Program-made: the position numbers and the translations under genes
The notes under the pieces: generated by a model
Seen by the model: the letters and a program-made list of their open reading frames with translations, nothing else
Database searches by the model: none
Told to the model about the DNA's origin: nothing
DNA from: Breviolum minutum Mf 1.05b.01
Taxonomy: Eukaryota > Sar > Dinophyceae > Suessiales > Symbiodiniaceae
Reading direction: 5' to 3'
Assembly (NCBI GenBank): GCA_000507305.1
Contig: DF239277.1
Location: forward strand, 125,748 to 189,747
Length of the DNA: 64,000 nt
In this document: in pieces, positions 12,745 to 24,177 of the stretch
Layout of the letters: the number at the start of each line of letters is the position of its first letter
Numbering within the stretch: the first letter of the stretch is position 1

Positions 12745-14410
12745 TCACTCCCTGGTGCACCTCTTTGTCCCAGTCAGGATTTTGAGGATCAAGATCACGA
12801 CCTTCATTGAAAGCACTCGTAGCCTGACGCACAACGGAACCCGTTGGAAGATGAGAAGAATTAAGGGATTGAGATGATTTTGGGTGATTTTGGGCCGGCA
12901 AAAACCTATATATGAAGCTAGTTTATCTTCAAAGTGTAAAGTGTGAGCTTTTGAGTCTTTTGAATCAGGTGGCAGCTCATCTGATGATTCCTTGCAATGT
13001 TTGATCCAGGGAAGGCTCAACGCCGACTCGATATAACCATCAAGGGTGCTTTTCCGCCGACTCTCAACCCGACCGAAGGAACCCAAGTGGTCCAGTTGAA
13101 TCCTACCTCATCCCAACGTCGTAGGCCCCGCAAGGCTTGGCCCTTGCGGTAAAAAAGTTTGGGCCTGCACTGATCGATGCTTTCGCTTGGAAAGGACCCG
13201 ATTCCTCCCAAAAGATCTATGCAAGCTGAAAATGACATGCTGACGCAAATGATTCTCCACCGAACCATGACAATGGGAGGAAAGGTAGATGTGCATGATT
13301 TCTGTTTGAAGTCTTGATGATATATCATTTCTTCCCCATTTGGGTTCCAGGACCAGCTTGGTTCAATCTCCATTGCGAGATTGACATCGTCCAGAGCCAG
13401 CTGGAACTTGGAGATCTTACAGTAGGCCGCACCTGAGGCAAGCCGAATCTATGTTGCAGTTATTTTTGAAGTTTTGGGTTGACAGTGAAACAAACGTTTC
13501 TCAACGAATGAAAGGAAGCTACCCTCCCTGAAACTAACAGCTTGCCCCTGAAAATAGGCCGAGTCCCAAAAGGAAATTTCATCATCTTCCAAGCATCCAT
13601 TTTCAGGGGCTTTTGCTGTTAGTTGCCGGGCGTGTAATGATTTTCTTTCTGAGGATTGCAACATTTGACAAAAGCCAAGCTTGGTGACTAAGGTCGAAGC
13701 TTCGATTGGAAAGAAGCCTGAAAAAAATCAGGTGAGACTTGGGAAGAGAAATCTGCTTTTAACAGGTGGACCGTTGTTCTTTTTGGAGAGGATGAATGGC
13801 ATGTGTTTCATCCAGTTTTCTTAGAAGATGGTTCAAATAGTTCAAAATTGATCAGAAATTGCTTCAGACTTTGAGCCACTTTGGTTCTGACAGTTGTAAC
13901 ATGATGGTACTAAAGCACCAACCACTGGATTGCAGTTCGGGAATTTTTGTCTGCCGGCTTCGTACCTCTCATTCCGAGGAGTATGTCGCAAGGCCCGTGT
14001 GTAGTACACAATGGCATCACCTGTGACACCAAAAATGTCTGCGCTACCAGCACTGGTTGCAGTGACCCTTGAGAAAACCAACAGTTTGACCTTCAAAAGA
14101 AGCCCCATCCAAAAAAGAAGGTGAGTCTTCCAACCACTAATTTTCAGGGACTATCTCGGATCAGGGAGGGTATTATTCTACAGTAGTTAGATTTCATTTA
14201 TCAAAGAATCAATATTATGCATTCACGAGCTTGCCTACTTGTACATCCTGACTCCTGCGATATCTTGACAATAAAACCACGATAAAAGATACAAAGACTT
14301 CGACTTCAAGGACAATCCATCTGCAGAAGCTGAGATGCGAACGATACTCTGCGTCTTTAAAAGCTGCATCAGCTTTTTCTTTCTGCTCATCGGCAAAATC
14401 CTGAAGAGAA
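12745..14410 (-). CDS. TPR-domain protein (co-chaperone-like), at least five exons
   Basis: Several short minus-strand exons read as one chain of tetratricopeptide helices. In order: EQKEKADAAFKDAEYR (14335-14410); GDAIVYYTRALRHTP (about 13940-14035); AAYCKISKFQLALDDVNL (about 13370-13440); KLFYRKGQALRGLRRWDE (about 13100-13190); and AFNEGRDLDPQNPDWDKEV (about 12750-12840). This order and spacing match the three-repeat TPR clamp of FKBP/CYP40/HOP-type proteins, which bind Hsp90 or Hsp70 tails. I saw no isomerase domain, so the exact family is open. Exon ends are approximate. Two introns hold related inverted-repeat elements (see separate entries). The gene lies directly upstream of the ARF-like gene on the same strand. 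The true start is not visible. Confidence 0.65.
13528..13626. repeat. Intronic inverted-repeat element, copy 1
   Basis: About 99 bp with pairing ends: AACTAACAGC plus CCCCTGAAAAT on the left (13531-13555) and their reverse complement on the right (13597-13624), with a few mismatched bases between the two blocks. The middle contains CATCATCTTCCAAGCATCC. It falls between two TPR exons, so it is intronic. Related copies are at 14071-14150 and 48065-48178, all in the same orientation relative to the host gene. Confidence 0.8.
14071..14150. repeat. Intronic inverted-repeat element, diverged copy 2
   Basis: A diverged copy of the element at 13528-13626. It keeps the order GAAAACCAACAG, CCCCATCCAAAAAAG, GTCTTCCAACCACTAATTT and TCAGGGA. 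The terminal pairing is weaker. It lies in a different intron of the same TPR gene. Confidence 0.6.
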
Positions 14411-14429
14411 AAGGGAGACTTGAAGCACT

Positions 14430-15815
14430 TTGCAAGGCAAAAATCTCATTTCGCACTATCGTACAAGAGGTCGGTAAAAATAGGCAGTATCTACGGTATA
14501 TACGTACATTTAAAGCAAAAAACAATGCAACGACCTTGGAATACCAATAACATCCAATAGTGTTGTTGCATTCAAACCCCTGAAAAAGAACCTTGACTTC
14601 TGAATATCTCTCAGGCTGATACATCTGGTGTCCAATCTGCACGGTCTGGTGAGGGCTCTCGCCTGACAATCAACTCGTGCGAACGGTCTAAATGTGTCTA
14701 AGATTGTCTAAGTGTGTGTTCCTGGATCTGAGACCAATGGAATATGAGATGAATGATGAGATGCCCGTCGAGCTGACGTAGAGATTGTTGCAGAAACAAG
14801 CAAAAGAATGCAAAAGACATCCCCGACAACGATGTACAATCAAGATCCAAAGAGCGGAAACATCAAATATCTTAGACCAGATTAACTTCAAAAAGTGTCT
14901 GCCAGGGGTCCGAATCTCGGAACAAGGGATGGACAAGTCCAATGACTAATCACTATCTGCTGAACCCAGAGCCTGCTCCACTGAACCTGCCACGGAGGTT
15001 TATTGAACGGTGCTCGCATCAAACGCAGTATGATACGGCTCACCTCAAACATCTGATGTCTTCATTGAAAATTCTATATTATCATGACAGACACCATAGA
15101 AATCACAGCAAACACTGCTTCTTTGTCTCATTTCGATGTAATTAGAAGACATTCCGCACCAGTTTCGCCTGAAAATCTTCGAGGCTCCCCTGAGGTTTAT
15201 TCAGGACCTGCCAAGACATCCAACATCTTACAGCTCACTGCCTGGCAATTCTGCTGCCTTTTTTTTGGGACCGTTAAATTGACCCAAACTCACAGCTTAT
15301 TCGTGACGTCTAAGAAAATAAGGTCACGAATTGAAGCTGGTTCCAAACTTCACCCTTCACCTTCCACCATGAAACACTGAAAGCTACGATCTCGCCTCTT
15401 GTTCGGAATGAATTAACTCTTCCCAAGTCCCATTGGACTCAGGAGCTTTCAATAAAGTCACATCGAGGCCTTGGTAGTCGCAGAGTGAAGATTGGTGCTT
15501 TTCGGAAGATTTAAACACCAACAGAAACCATCAATTACTGACATGAGAAGTTTATGAGAGGTTTGTGAGGATTTAGACTTCAACTTTTGGCTTGGTTTCC
15601 CTATGTTCGATGGTTTTTCCACGAATTTTTATGTCAAGAATACTAAGAAGGGAACAGGGTACCGTCTCCATAGTGCCCTTGATGCGATGTCCTTGGACCT
15701 CTCACAGGTGTCAAAATCATCTATAAAATGATTCGAGCTGTCAACCAGCCATCATCGTTTCAAAGAGGTTTCTGTCTATCCAAATGACCCCAAAATCAAA
15801 TGCCCGCCTCACGCG
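14430..15815. other. Stretch without an assigned gene
   Basis: Nothing recognisable on either strand; the frames are short and lack domain-like sequence. It probably includes the 5' end of the TPR gene (its first exon was not found) and the spacer to the next gene. Confidence 0.4.
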
Positions 15816-15819
15816 TGAC

Positions 15820-18800
15820 ACTCGTGAGCTCCAGCTCTGTGAAATCTGGAAGCACGGATCCTCCGGATGAGCCAAGTTGGTTCATTGTATTTTGCATGTC
15901 GTTGACGTTGTGATCCTGAAATTCAAATAGTATGGCTTCTATATATTCATTGATTACATGTTAAACATCCAAATCAAATTGAAATGAATGAATGTTTCGT
16001 GATCATTAAACAAAAATAATAAAAGAAATCTCTTTGTCATTCCGAACGGCCATTGATTACCTTCTCAATGGATATGAAACTCATGCCGTTGCCATTGGAC
16101 CATCGTCCTCCCAGCTCTCCTAGCATAATTGGTGACGACCTGAGAGATAAGATTTGGACCACTGGTGTCAATCATCATAAACCACGGGTTGCGGGTTGAG
16201 TGCCTCCTTGAACCATAGCAACAACATAGTAACTATTATTCAAGGAGTAAAACAACGTGTAATTCAGCTTCAATGCCCGCAAGTACCATTCTGCTGTCCC
16301 ACGTAGTACTTGGGCCTTACCGGCCTCACCCTAAGAGTCGGGCTCATCACCACGAATGAACAGCTTAAAGTAACGTTCAGAGATATCAGCGCCAAAGAGC
16401 CTGCAACTGCAACTGCTACAACCCCATCTGCAACGGAAGTATCTCAAGAAATGGCAGAATTGGAGTCTTCAGTGATTGGATTTACCAATGGAAAGTTGGG
16501 ATCTCCAAATGTAAATCATCAAATCAGTGAGTTGCTACTGTTGTCTTCGCCTGAAGTATGGCACTTTCTCAAGCGCCTCGTCCAGCTTTTTCCTCAGGAA
16601 GCGAACGGATACTGAGGCTGCATGGGGATGGGAATACACTATATACTACATGTTACATATATATATATATACTGACTATGCACATGTATATAGTGATACA
16701 TAGATACATGTATATATGTGCAACTATATGATCGCAACATCATGCATCATGATTCGAGAATAAAGATGAATAAATGCAAAGATATCATTCCGTAGCCTGA
16801 TTATTGTCTAGTCGAAGTATCCCGTACCAATCTTGCAATTCAATGGACGGCCCCTCAATCCTGGTACTGTAGCTACCATGTAAGTGACCAAAAACGGTTG
16901 GTTTTCCTGCCATTCATCGTTGGGTTCCTGGAGGTTTGCTATAATTCGTTCATCACAGTGAGTAACAATTGAACCAAAATTCAAGTTCAAACACAATGCT
17001 CTCGTGATGCTGGGCAATTTTGCAAACATCTACGCCAGTCTGCGAAAAGGTAGGTTATGGTGTTATAATGCCTAGAAAGTGTACCTGGGATTCAACATTT
17101 GAGCCAAGTTTCTGATCCAACACGATGCGGAAATAGACATGACCATCATTTTGGCCTTGCCTTGGAGGGGCTCATTTCCCGCTCATTTGGAAGAGCCTAA
17201 AAATGGACCAATCAAGGCTTGAATTGAATCTGACAGGAAACGTATACATGTAGATATATGAACATGTACAGTATACATTATGATGATATGCATCAAATTT
17301 GCGTATGCTCATACTACTATGTGATATGAATCTGAGGCAAATTAGTAAGCCCGGCAGAGTCTATCTTTCTGAAGTCCTACCAATGGTTTCATCCCTGAGG
17401 TGTGCGCTGCAGCTCATTGCAAAGCCAGCTTCGAGACATTACAAAAGGGTCCTAAAAACTCCCAACAAGACGAAGAACCATCAGAACCAACCATTCAGAA
17501 GAAAATGTTGAATCTTCAAGTCAAATCGTTTTGAAAAAACATAAAACCATGATTTGTTTGTATAAAGCAAATAATGTGTGTACAAAAATGTGATAAAAAT
17601 GTGTATATATACACAGCATATATATAGATATATTTATTTATGCGATGCAAACATGTACTACATATATATATATCATGTTGCATTGTATTCATACCCAGTA
17701 CTGTTATTATACGTGAATTCTCCATGAACCTTGGGGATTTCTCCTGCACGTCTGAGCGGCGACCTGGAGTCAACGTTCTCCATGTTTCACCTGCCCAACG
17801 GCACCACTGCACAGTTGGTTCATCGGTGAAACTGTCGATTCGCCCATGCCTTCTTGCTCCTTCTGTGCTGGAGTCCATGCAAAAGCCCTCATCCAAGCAA
17901 GGATATAAGCACATGGGTATCCCACATTTCATACAGCCCAAAAGGTTAGGCTGTAACAATAGAAATCAAAAGAAGCTGTGTGAACCAAGCCTGCGCTGAA
18001 AGATCTCATTGTGATCTTTGAAAAGATACTTCTCCTGGTGAGGTTCCATTTTCAAGATTCCATTGAAGGCACTAGGTCACTAGGTCTCCATCAAATTGGG
18101 CTCGAGGAATGCAGAGTGTGGGAGTCAGTCGTAAAAATGTTGAGCTGGGAGCCATACCATCCATGGTTTGCCAGGGATCTTTTTGGCCTTTGCGTAACGA
18201 CGACAAAAAATGTTCGAGCTGTTTCGGATGTCATACGCAGGCATGATTTGGTAATACTTCAAAAGCTCTGGGCTTCCAGTGCATATGTTCCAGCAAATAG
18301 TATCATCATCATATTTGGAGCAAGCTTTTCCTTTCGGTCTTGTTTCCATTGCACCACTTCTTGAGATCATGTCATCATCCCAAGTCTCAGGGGGCGACCA
18401 GCTCAACCACAAGATGTCTCTGCCGACGTTGAGGATCTCGTACATCCTGATCGTTCGGGTATGGTCAGGGTAACTTACTCTTCCTCCAACAATCCTGGAA
18501 GTGGAAAATGGATGAAAATGGATGAAAATGAGTCCCTCCCAGATTCCTTTACAGTGATGTCATCTTCCACTTCCATGATTATAGGCACTACATGGCAAAA
18601 CAGTCAATTCGAAACCAGATTTTTTAAGTCAGACCATTTCCCGAAGCTTTCCCCCTTCACAATGGCTACACCCTAAAAACTATGGGGATTTCTGAGGTTC
18701 TCATTGACCAACCACTGAGTTTCAAACACGCTCCACGGCAAACCAACACTGACTGGGCTCAACCTGTCGGTGACAACAAGTTGGATTGGCATTGCAGTGG

Positions 18801-18870
18801 CCAGTGACCGGTAGGCCCTGCCTCGTTGTTTAATTTGCCACTGACGCTGCCTAAGACCTGCAAAGCTCAA
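15820..18870 (-). CDS. Unknown multi-exon protein
   Basis: I do not recognise this protein, but a chain of minus-strand exons is visible. In order: RQRQWQIKQRGRAYRSLATA... ending NENLRNPHS (about 18680-18860); DILWLSWSPPETWDDDM... ending KKIPGKPWMVWLPAQ (18125-18445); a Cys-rich piece CGIPMCLYPCLDEGFCMDSS (about 17740-17940); SITRALCLNLNFGSIVTHC... (16808-17029); FLRKKLDEALEKVPYFRRR (about 16540-16610); RLFGADISERYFKLFIRGDE (about 16340-16400); NPWFMMIDTSGPNLISQ (about 16140-16190); LGELGGRWSNGNGMSFISIE, which ends at a GTAATC donor; and HNVNDMQNTMNQLGSSGG (about 15825-15912), preceded by CAG. Several borders have clean GT and AG motifs. Whether this is one gene or two is uncertain. No catalytic motif was recognised. 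Confidence 0.5.
16655..16730. repeat. TA/CATG-rich simple tract
   Basis: An alternating TA run followed by several ACATGTATATA units, probably inside an intron of the unknown gene. A similar tract at 17590-17690 lies in another intron. Confidence 0.7.
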
Positions 18871-18879
18871 GGTGCAGAT

Positions 18880-21030
18880 CTGAAAAATGCTATGTTTTAA
18901 TGAGCTCCTGCATCATTCATTACTTCTTCAACTGAAACAAAATATCTTCAATTCAAAATGCAACTTACTACATCTGCTACCATTCATTGCCCTTCATTCA
19001 CCAAGCGGCCCCCCCCTCGCCTCACTCTTGCGTGGTCCCTTCAAGCAACGAACCACCAACTCACTGGTCGACACACGCACTTCGAAATCTGAATCCTGAA
19101 GACCTCAGAGTTACCCATCAACATCACTTCAAAAAGAAACATCTTTAAAAGTTTGGAGCGTTGAGTAATCTAAGGCAACAAACTGTTTTTTGAGAACAAA
19201 AAAGTCAACACAATTTTTTAAACTTCAAAACTTCCCAGACATCTGAGCTTCATGACCCTCCAAAGCTTTTTCCAAAGGGATGAAAAGCTGCACTGTCCCG
19301 GTGTTCTGTCGCCATCTCAGTGCCTGTCCATCAGCCGCCCCAACCACTAAACTACATCCAGTAAAAAAAACTCATCTTAGATGTGCCTCAGCTCCCTAGT
19401 ATCGAGGGATTTTACATCCGCCCAGCTCCTTGGCTCCTTTCCAAGCCCCAGCTAGTCATGGTCAATACAGTAGCCGATGGGCCTTTTTTGGACGATTTCA
19501 AATTGTTGGTTTGTACATCTTGGCCTGTACAAAAAATTGTGAAGCCATAAGAATAAAATCCGTACGAATCTGAGTCTGCTCTGTGAAACTTGGTTCCATA
19601 GTTTTTGTGCTCAACTTGGCAAAATGTGTACGGATCTGGAAAGTGTGACTGCAGGACAGCAAAAGTAAAGCACAACGTTTAAGCTCAGCACTTTTCTTGG
19701 AATTTACTTCGACTGAGAATCTTTTTGAAGCACTTTCCAAACCATGTGGCACTTTGCACACGCGACAACACGCGGAAAATCGGGGCACTCAGCCCCTGGA
19801 ATTTCAGGCGACAACCTCGGATCATGAATCTAAGTCCGACCTTTTTTGCTCGTTGAAGATCATGTCACCAAACTCAGCAAATGGTCATGAACCCTAAGTT
19901 TGCATGCGATGGGTGAATATCATTGAATATCCAGTGGGAGTGTCACATGATATCAAATGAATCTCTTCAAGTGGTCTTATATTCAAGGAGGATAGGAGAA
20001 TAGATAGACAATCACATTATCTTGATGAATCCTGCGCAGTTAGATTCACACGACAAATCATTCTGGATCAAATATAGCATTCTTGCCAACAAACTGGTCA
20101 ACACTGACTTAAGCCTCCACACTTCTGTGCCCTCCGTGCTTGTATCCTTTGCTTCTTGTTTTGCAGCCTCTTCCTGCATAGGAAAAGCTCTGGAGAATGC
20201 CAAAAATTGGACTTTGGATTTTAGGACCCCGTACATTTTGAGACAAATGCAGTGAATGAGAATGTTCCTTCCGAATTCCGAACAAATGTGGGGATTGGAC
20301 CGGGGCAAGAATATGAAACCTCGATGGTGCCTCTTGTCAAAGATATGAGGACTTGAAAGCTGCAATATTTGCAGCCAGGGTGTAAATGCCATAAAGTTTG
20401 AAGAGATTCCGTGTTTGATGGGCCGATGGGGACTTCATAGGGTGTTGTCTGTGGTAGTTGCAACAGTGCATGTTTGTGGGGAGAAGTCGAAAATGATCAA
20501 TCTTAAATAATTCTACGAGTATGACTTTAAATCTATCATCAAATGTGCTCCCATTTCTATTGGAATTAGGAGTGACTTCTCATGTCCTTTTTTGTCTCTA
20601 CAACTCCCAAAATGAGGAGAGACACTTCAGGTGAAGCATGTGTGAGTTCCAAAATTCAGCTACCCGCCCCAAACTCAAAGATGGAGATTCATATTTTTCA
20701 TTGAAAAATACTGTAGATGGTCTTTGCGTGATTACACTTTTGGGAAACTCCTACGGATCACACTCATAAATCATAGATAGTCATAGATAGCAAATTCAGC
20801 ACCACTGATCCGCAATTTGGACGTCTCTGACATCAAATTTCTTGAGTCTCAGTGCTGCGCAAATCCTGCAAGCTTTGTCTGCTCTGTTCAAGATATGAAT
20901 TGGAGAAATATGACTAAATATGATCAAACAAAACCTGCAAAACTACGAACAACACCAAAATCACCCCCCAGTGAAAAAGTTATATACCAAAAGTCCATCC
21001 TTTCTGAGGGCAACTGCTGCAAGAGATATG
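18880..21030 (-). other. Weakly coding region, no gene assigned
   Basis: Two minus-strand pieces look more protein-like than the rest: around 20020-20200, with EEAAKQEAKDTSTEGTEVW, and around 20825-20890, with KACRICAALRLKKFDVRDVQ. I cannot link them to each other or to a family. They may be further exons of the unknown gene at 15.8-18.9 kb or the 3' part of the gene to the right. The remainder shows nothing. Confidence 0.3.
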
Positions 21031-21032
21031 TA

Positions 21033-22203
21033 TCAACGGTATCCCTGGATACCCTTTTCTAACCACTCCTCGATCATGGTCTTCATCTTTTCCCGAAGCC
21101 TTGGCTAAGTAGATTCGGTATCAATGTATGGCCCATATAAATTGGGTCCACCTGTGTCCAAAACGCCCAATCTTACATCAACTATTTTTTCGTTTTTGAG
21201 GGAAACTGGTTCCATTTCAGAATTTCAATTCCGGAAGCGCAAAAAAATGTTGCTCCATCTTTCTAACTCCGATTTTTGTGAGATCTCCAGGGTTTTTTGC
21301 ACCAAGCAGCTCACCGAAGACTTCCGGCTTATCCTCTCGAAGCTCGTTGATCTCACGTCCGAGCTCATCCAAATCGATGCCAGCTTCAACTGCTTCCTTA
21401 GCATCTTGATCTTCATCCTTGGGCACCAGCCACAACCCATCACGGACCTTCACTGGGTCTGCTGGCAATTGAGGTCCAGTGGTATCCCGTTCACGATCTG
21501 CTTCACTAAAGATGCCATTCCCGGTCTTCACAGTTTTACTGTCCGAAAGAAAACCTGCCAGCTTCTTATCCGATTTCTTTTTTTCTTTGGTCAAGGCCTG
21601 ATTAATGCGCTGCATCTCCAGTTGGATGGATTTGTCATCAGGAACATATTCCAAAGCTTTCTTGAGATCCTTCAAGGCTTCATCCAGCTTATCAAATCCA
21701 TCTTTTTGAGCAAGTGCACGTCTGAAAAGAGCCTTCGCCTTCTTCTCAGGTGGCAAAACATTCTCTTTTGGATCAGGTGGATCTTTGTCTCCTTGCAATG
21801 CACGTGTGGCCGTGTTCACGGAGTGCTGCCACTGTTTGAGTTTCAGAAAGCATAGGGACAGATTCAGATAGGCTGCTGCACGGAGTTGTCGAACAGCTTC
21901 TCTGCCATCATCCGTCCACTGCACATCCGTCTCATTTTCAAGTGCCCGTGATTGCATAATCATCTCTGAATAACGAGCCACCGCTTCCTCGTACTTTCCA
22001 TCCTGAACTAACTTGTTGCCTTTCTCACGATTTTCTGTACAAAGATTGAAAATTGGATCCTTTTCAGCTGGATGTGGCCCGCCAGTGAAATCATGTGCAT
22101 TCAAATCACCATCAGGGCCCAGTGGTGTTAGCTGGAAACCCACTTGATATCCTCCTGCCAAGCCCGTCATGGGTGACTTGTTTTTCGGACTTAGGAGGTT
22201 CAC
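21033..22203 (-). CDS. TPR co-chaperone-like protein
   Basis: One large exon (21217-22203) encodes a three-repeat TPR domain in the layout of FKBP/CYP40-type co-chaperones. The helices are NREKGNKLVQDGKYEEAVARY, an insert with RQLRAAAYLNLSLCFLKLKQ, and KAKALFRRALAQKDG followed by LDEALKDLKKALEYVPDD. A charged C-terminal region follows (KDEDQDAKEAVEAGIDL). The first ATG in frame is at 22170; the open frame reaches 22203 behind a CAG that could be a cis- or trans-splice acceptor. A last exon, 21033-21104, preceded by CTTAG, encodes REKMKTMIEEWLEKG and ends at a stop. Together they would read ...FFALPEL-REKMKTMIEEW, which suits an amphipathic end, but the donor site is unclear. No isomerase or other catalytic domain is visible. 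Confidence 0.75.
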
Positions 22204-22209
22204 ATCAAA

Positions 22210-24170
22210 ACTGCGACAGCTAATCTTTGAGAGTCAAAGTTGCAGTCAAAACCACCAGAGATGATTTTCCAATGGTTTTGTTTCATTTCAAATGAATCAA
22301 TTTTGAACCTCATCATAATCTTACTCATACAACACATCTCTGTTTTTTAGTTTGTGACAAAGGACATTAGAGTCGGATAGCTGGGTATAATGATCAAGTT
22401 ACACAATTCCGGAAGCATCCAAAATAAACGCCAAAGAAACCGCTGGTCTCATCGCCTTTTTAAATGTGGCTTTTACAGGATCTGTGTCCAGTGACATGTG
22501 TGCCTGACTACTTCCCTCTGCTGGTTGCATTGGAACATCTCGAAGTCGGAAGACAGGAAGCCTCAGAGGTTGATAGTTGTTACCTAGTTTTCATACTGAT
22601 GGAAGAAATCCGGCTAACCAGTTTGTAAATATCCCATTATCTACAGGGTTTCATATATCCCAGGTGGTTGTTTGAGATTTCTGAACCATCAACTGTATGT
22701 TTTCATTCCAAGCACTGAGGCTTTGGGTAGTTGAAGAATATCTAGGCCTGTGAGTCAGCCAATTCAAAAGTGCCGGAAAATAGACATTGGCACCTTCTGG
22801 TCTTGATCTTGATTTTGGTGACTTCCATGAATCACCCTAGAAGCAAACCAATCAAAAAATCCTTCAATATCAATCAGCGTTGTGTGTATAGCTACTCGTG
22901 GCCTCCTTGGATTTATGAACATCTCAATCTCAATTCTCAGAGCTTCCGACACATCATCATTGCCAGCCTGCAACTCTTTGCCCCACAAATGATGAATGCG
23001 AATATCGCAAAATCCCATCACAGACTGAAGACTTAGAAAATGGACAACCAGAAAGTCATGATGCTTGCCGGAGTCCGCCTTCGGGACCAAAGCACCTCAA
23101 AACAATCCAAGGAATCATGGCAATTTCGTACAGGTTTTTGTTTCTAAATGTTGCTGGATAATGTCGTTTTTTGTTGCCCATGATTTGCACAAAACAACCA
23201 GAAACCATCTTCCAACGGTATAGCCATCTTGATGTGCGCACCTTGACCCTGATAGCCCTCCATGAGCGCAAGGAGTGCAGACAGTAGTGTTGATGTCTGT
23301 GGATAATAATCTTGAAAATGATTTTGCCAGGCTAACTCAAAAAAAAAGTGGAGCCATTGTCAGTCCTGACAAAGTACTGATATTGCCTGACAAACCAAGA
23401 CTTTAGGAGGAAAAGCTTGCCATGGCATAAGCCCAATTGACATGGGATAGGCTAGTGTTCTTTGTTCCATGTCACCAAGTATGAGCCAAACGCTCGGATG
23501 GTGCGAGGTACAAATGAGAAGGGTGTGCTTGCCTAACCAGCTGGCTTTTGACAAACTTGAATTTCCCTACATCTTGTCCATTTGAAAAACTTGAGGATAT
23601 CTCAAAATCAAGCAACCCCCAATCTCTTGGAAATGGTAGTTTTCGGGACATTAGGCAACAAACCATTTCTATAGATCCCATTTTGAGACATATGCCATAT
23701 ATGTAATTTCGCTACCCATGTCTATCACTTTTTATTCCTTTTTTTTCCTATCCAGGAGCGCGAGAAGTCCGCCGTGTCCATCGCTCCCAAACCCAAGGTA
23801 AACCCCAAGCTCGCTCATGGGTATACGACAAGGTGCGATGCATCTCACAATATCCTCGATGCGATGTGAAGCAAAAAATCCCTTGAATGCTGCTTTCTGA
23901 GAGAGATTGCAGGGGTCATTATATTACCAACCCAAAAAAGGCACTATTATATGGCATTATGGATTTCCACAAAACAATAGGTAATTTAATGACCCCTGGA
24001 TTGCTTAGTTCTTTTTTTAACCTACTCTGTGTAAAGGCTTTGAGATGCTTTCGGGGGTATGATAAACCAAAAAGGGGCCTCATGAGAATGTATTTCACGC
24101 AAATGCTTGTCTTGCCTCACTCACACCGCGGGTGGCCACAATGGATAGAAAATGATAGAAAATGATTTCA
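22210..24170 (-). other. Mostly unassigned; one probable exon
   Basis: A minus-strand stretch at about 23175-23290 reads LLSALLALMEGYQGQGAHIK followed by MAIPLEDGFW and looks coding, and 22770-23040 has another plausible frame (DFLVVHFLSLQSVMGFCD). I could not place them in a known family. They may be 3' exons of the methyltransferase-like gene to the right or a separate gene. A hairpin at 23910-23998 is listed separately. Confidence 0.35.
23910..23998. repeat. Inverted repeat with 19-base arms
   Basis: The arms 23910-23928 (CAGGGGTCATTATATTACC) and 23980-23998 are reverse complements with one mismatch, separated by 51 bases. The size and form resemble a MITE. It shares no obvious sequence with the other hairpins in the window. 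Confidence 0.75.
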
Positions 24171-24177
24171 TAAAAAG

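Noticed and set aside
16310..16615. Plus-strand 101-residue frame
   Set aside because: The minus strand of the same stretch gives better exons (FLRKKLDEALEKVPYF, RLFGADISERYF) consistent with the gene array.
21124..21855. Plus-strand 243-residue frame
   Set aside because: Antisense shadow of the TPR protein exon, which has clear repeats.
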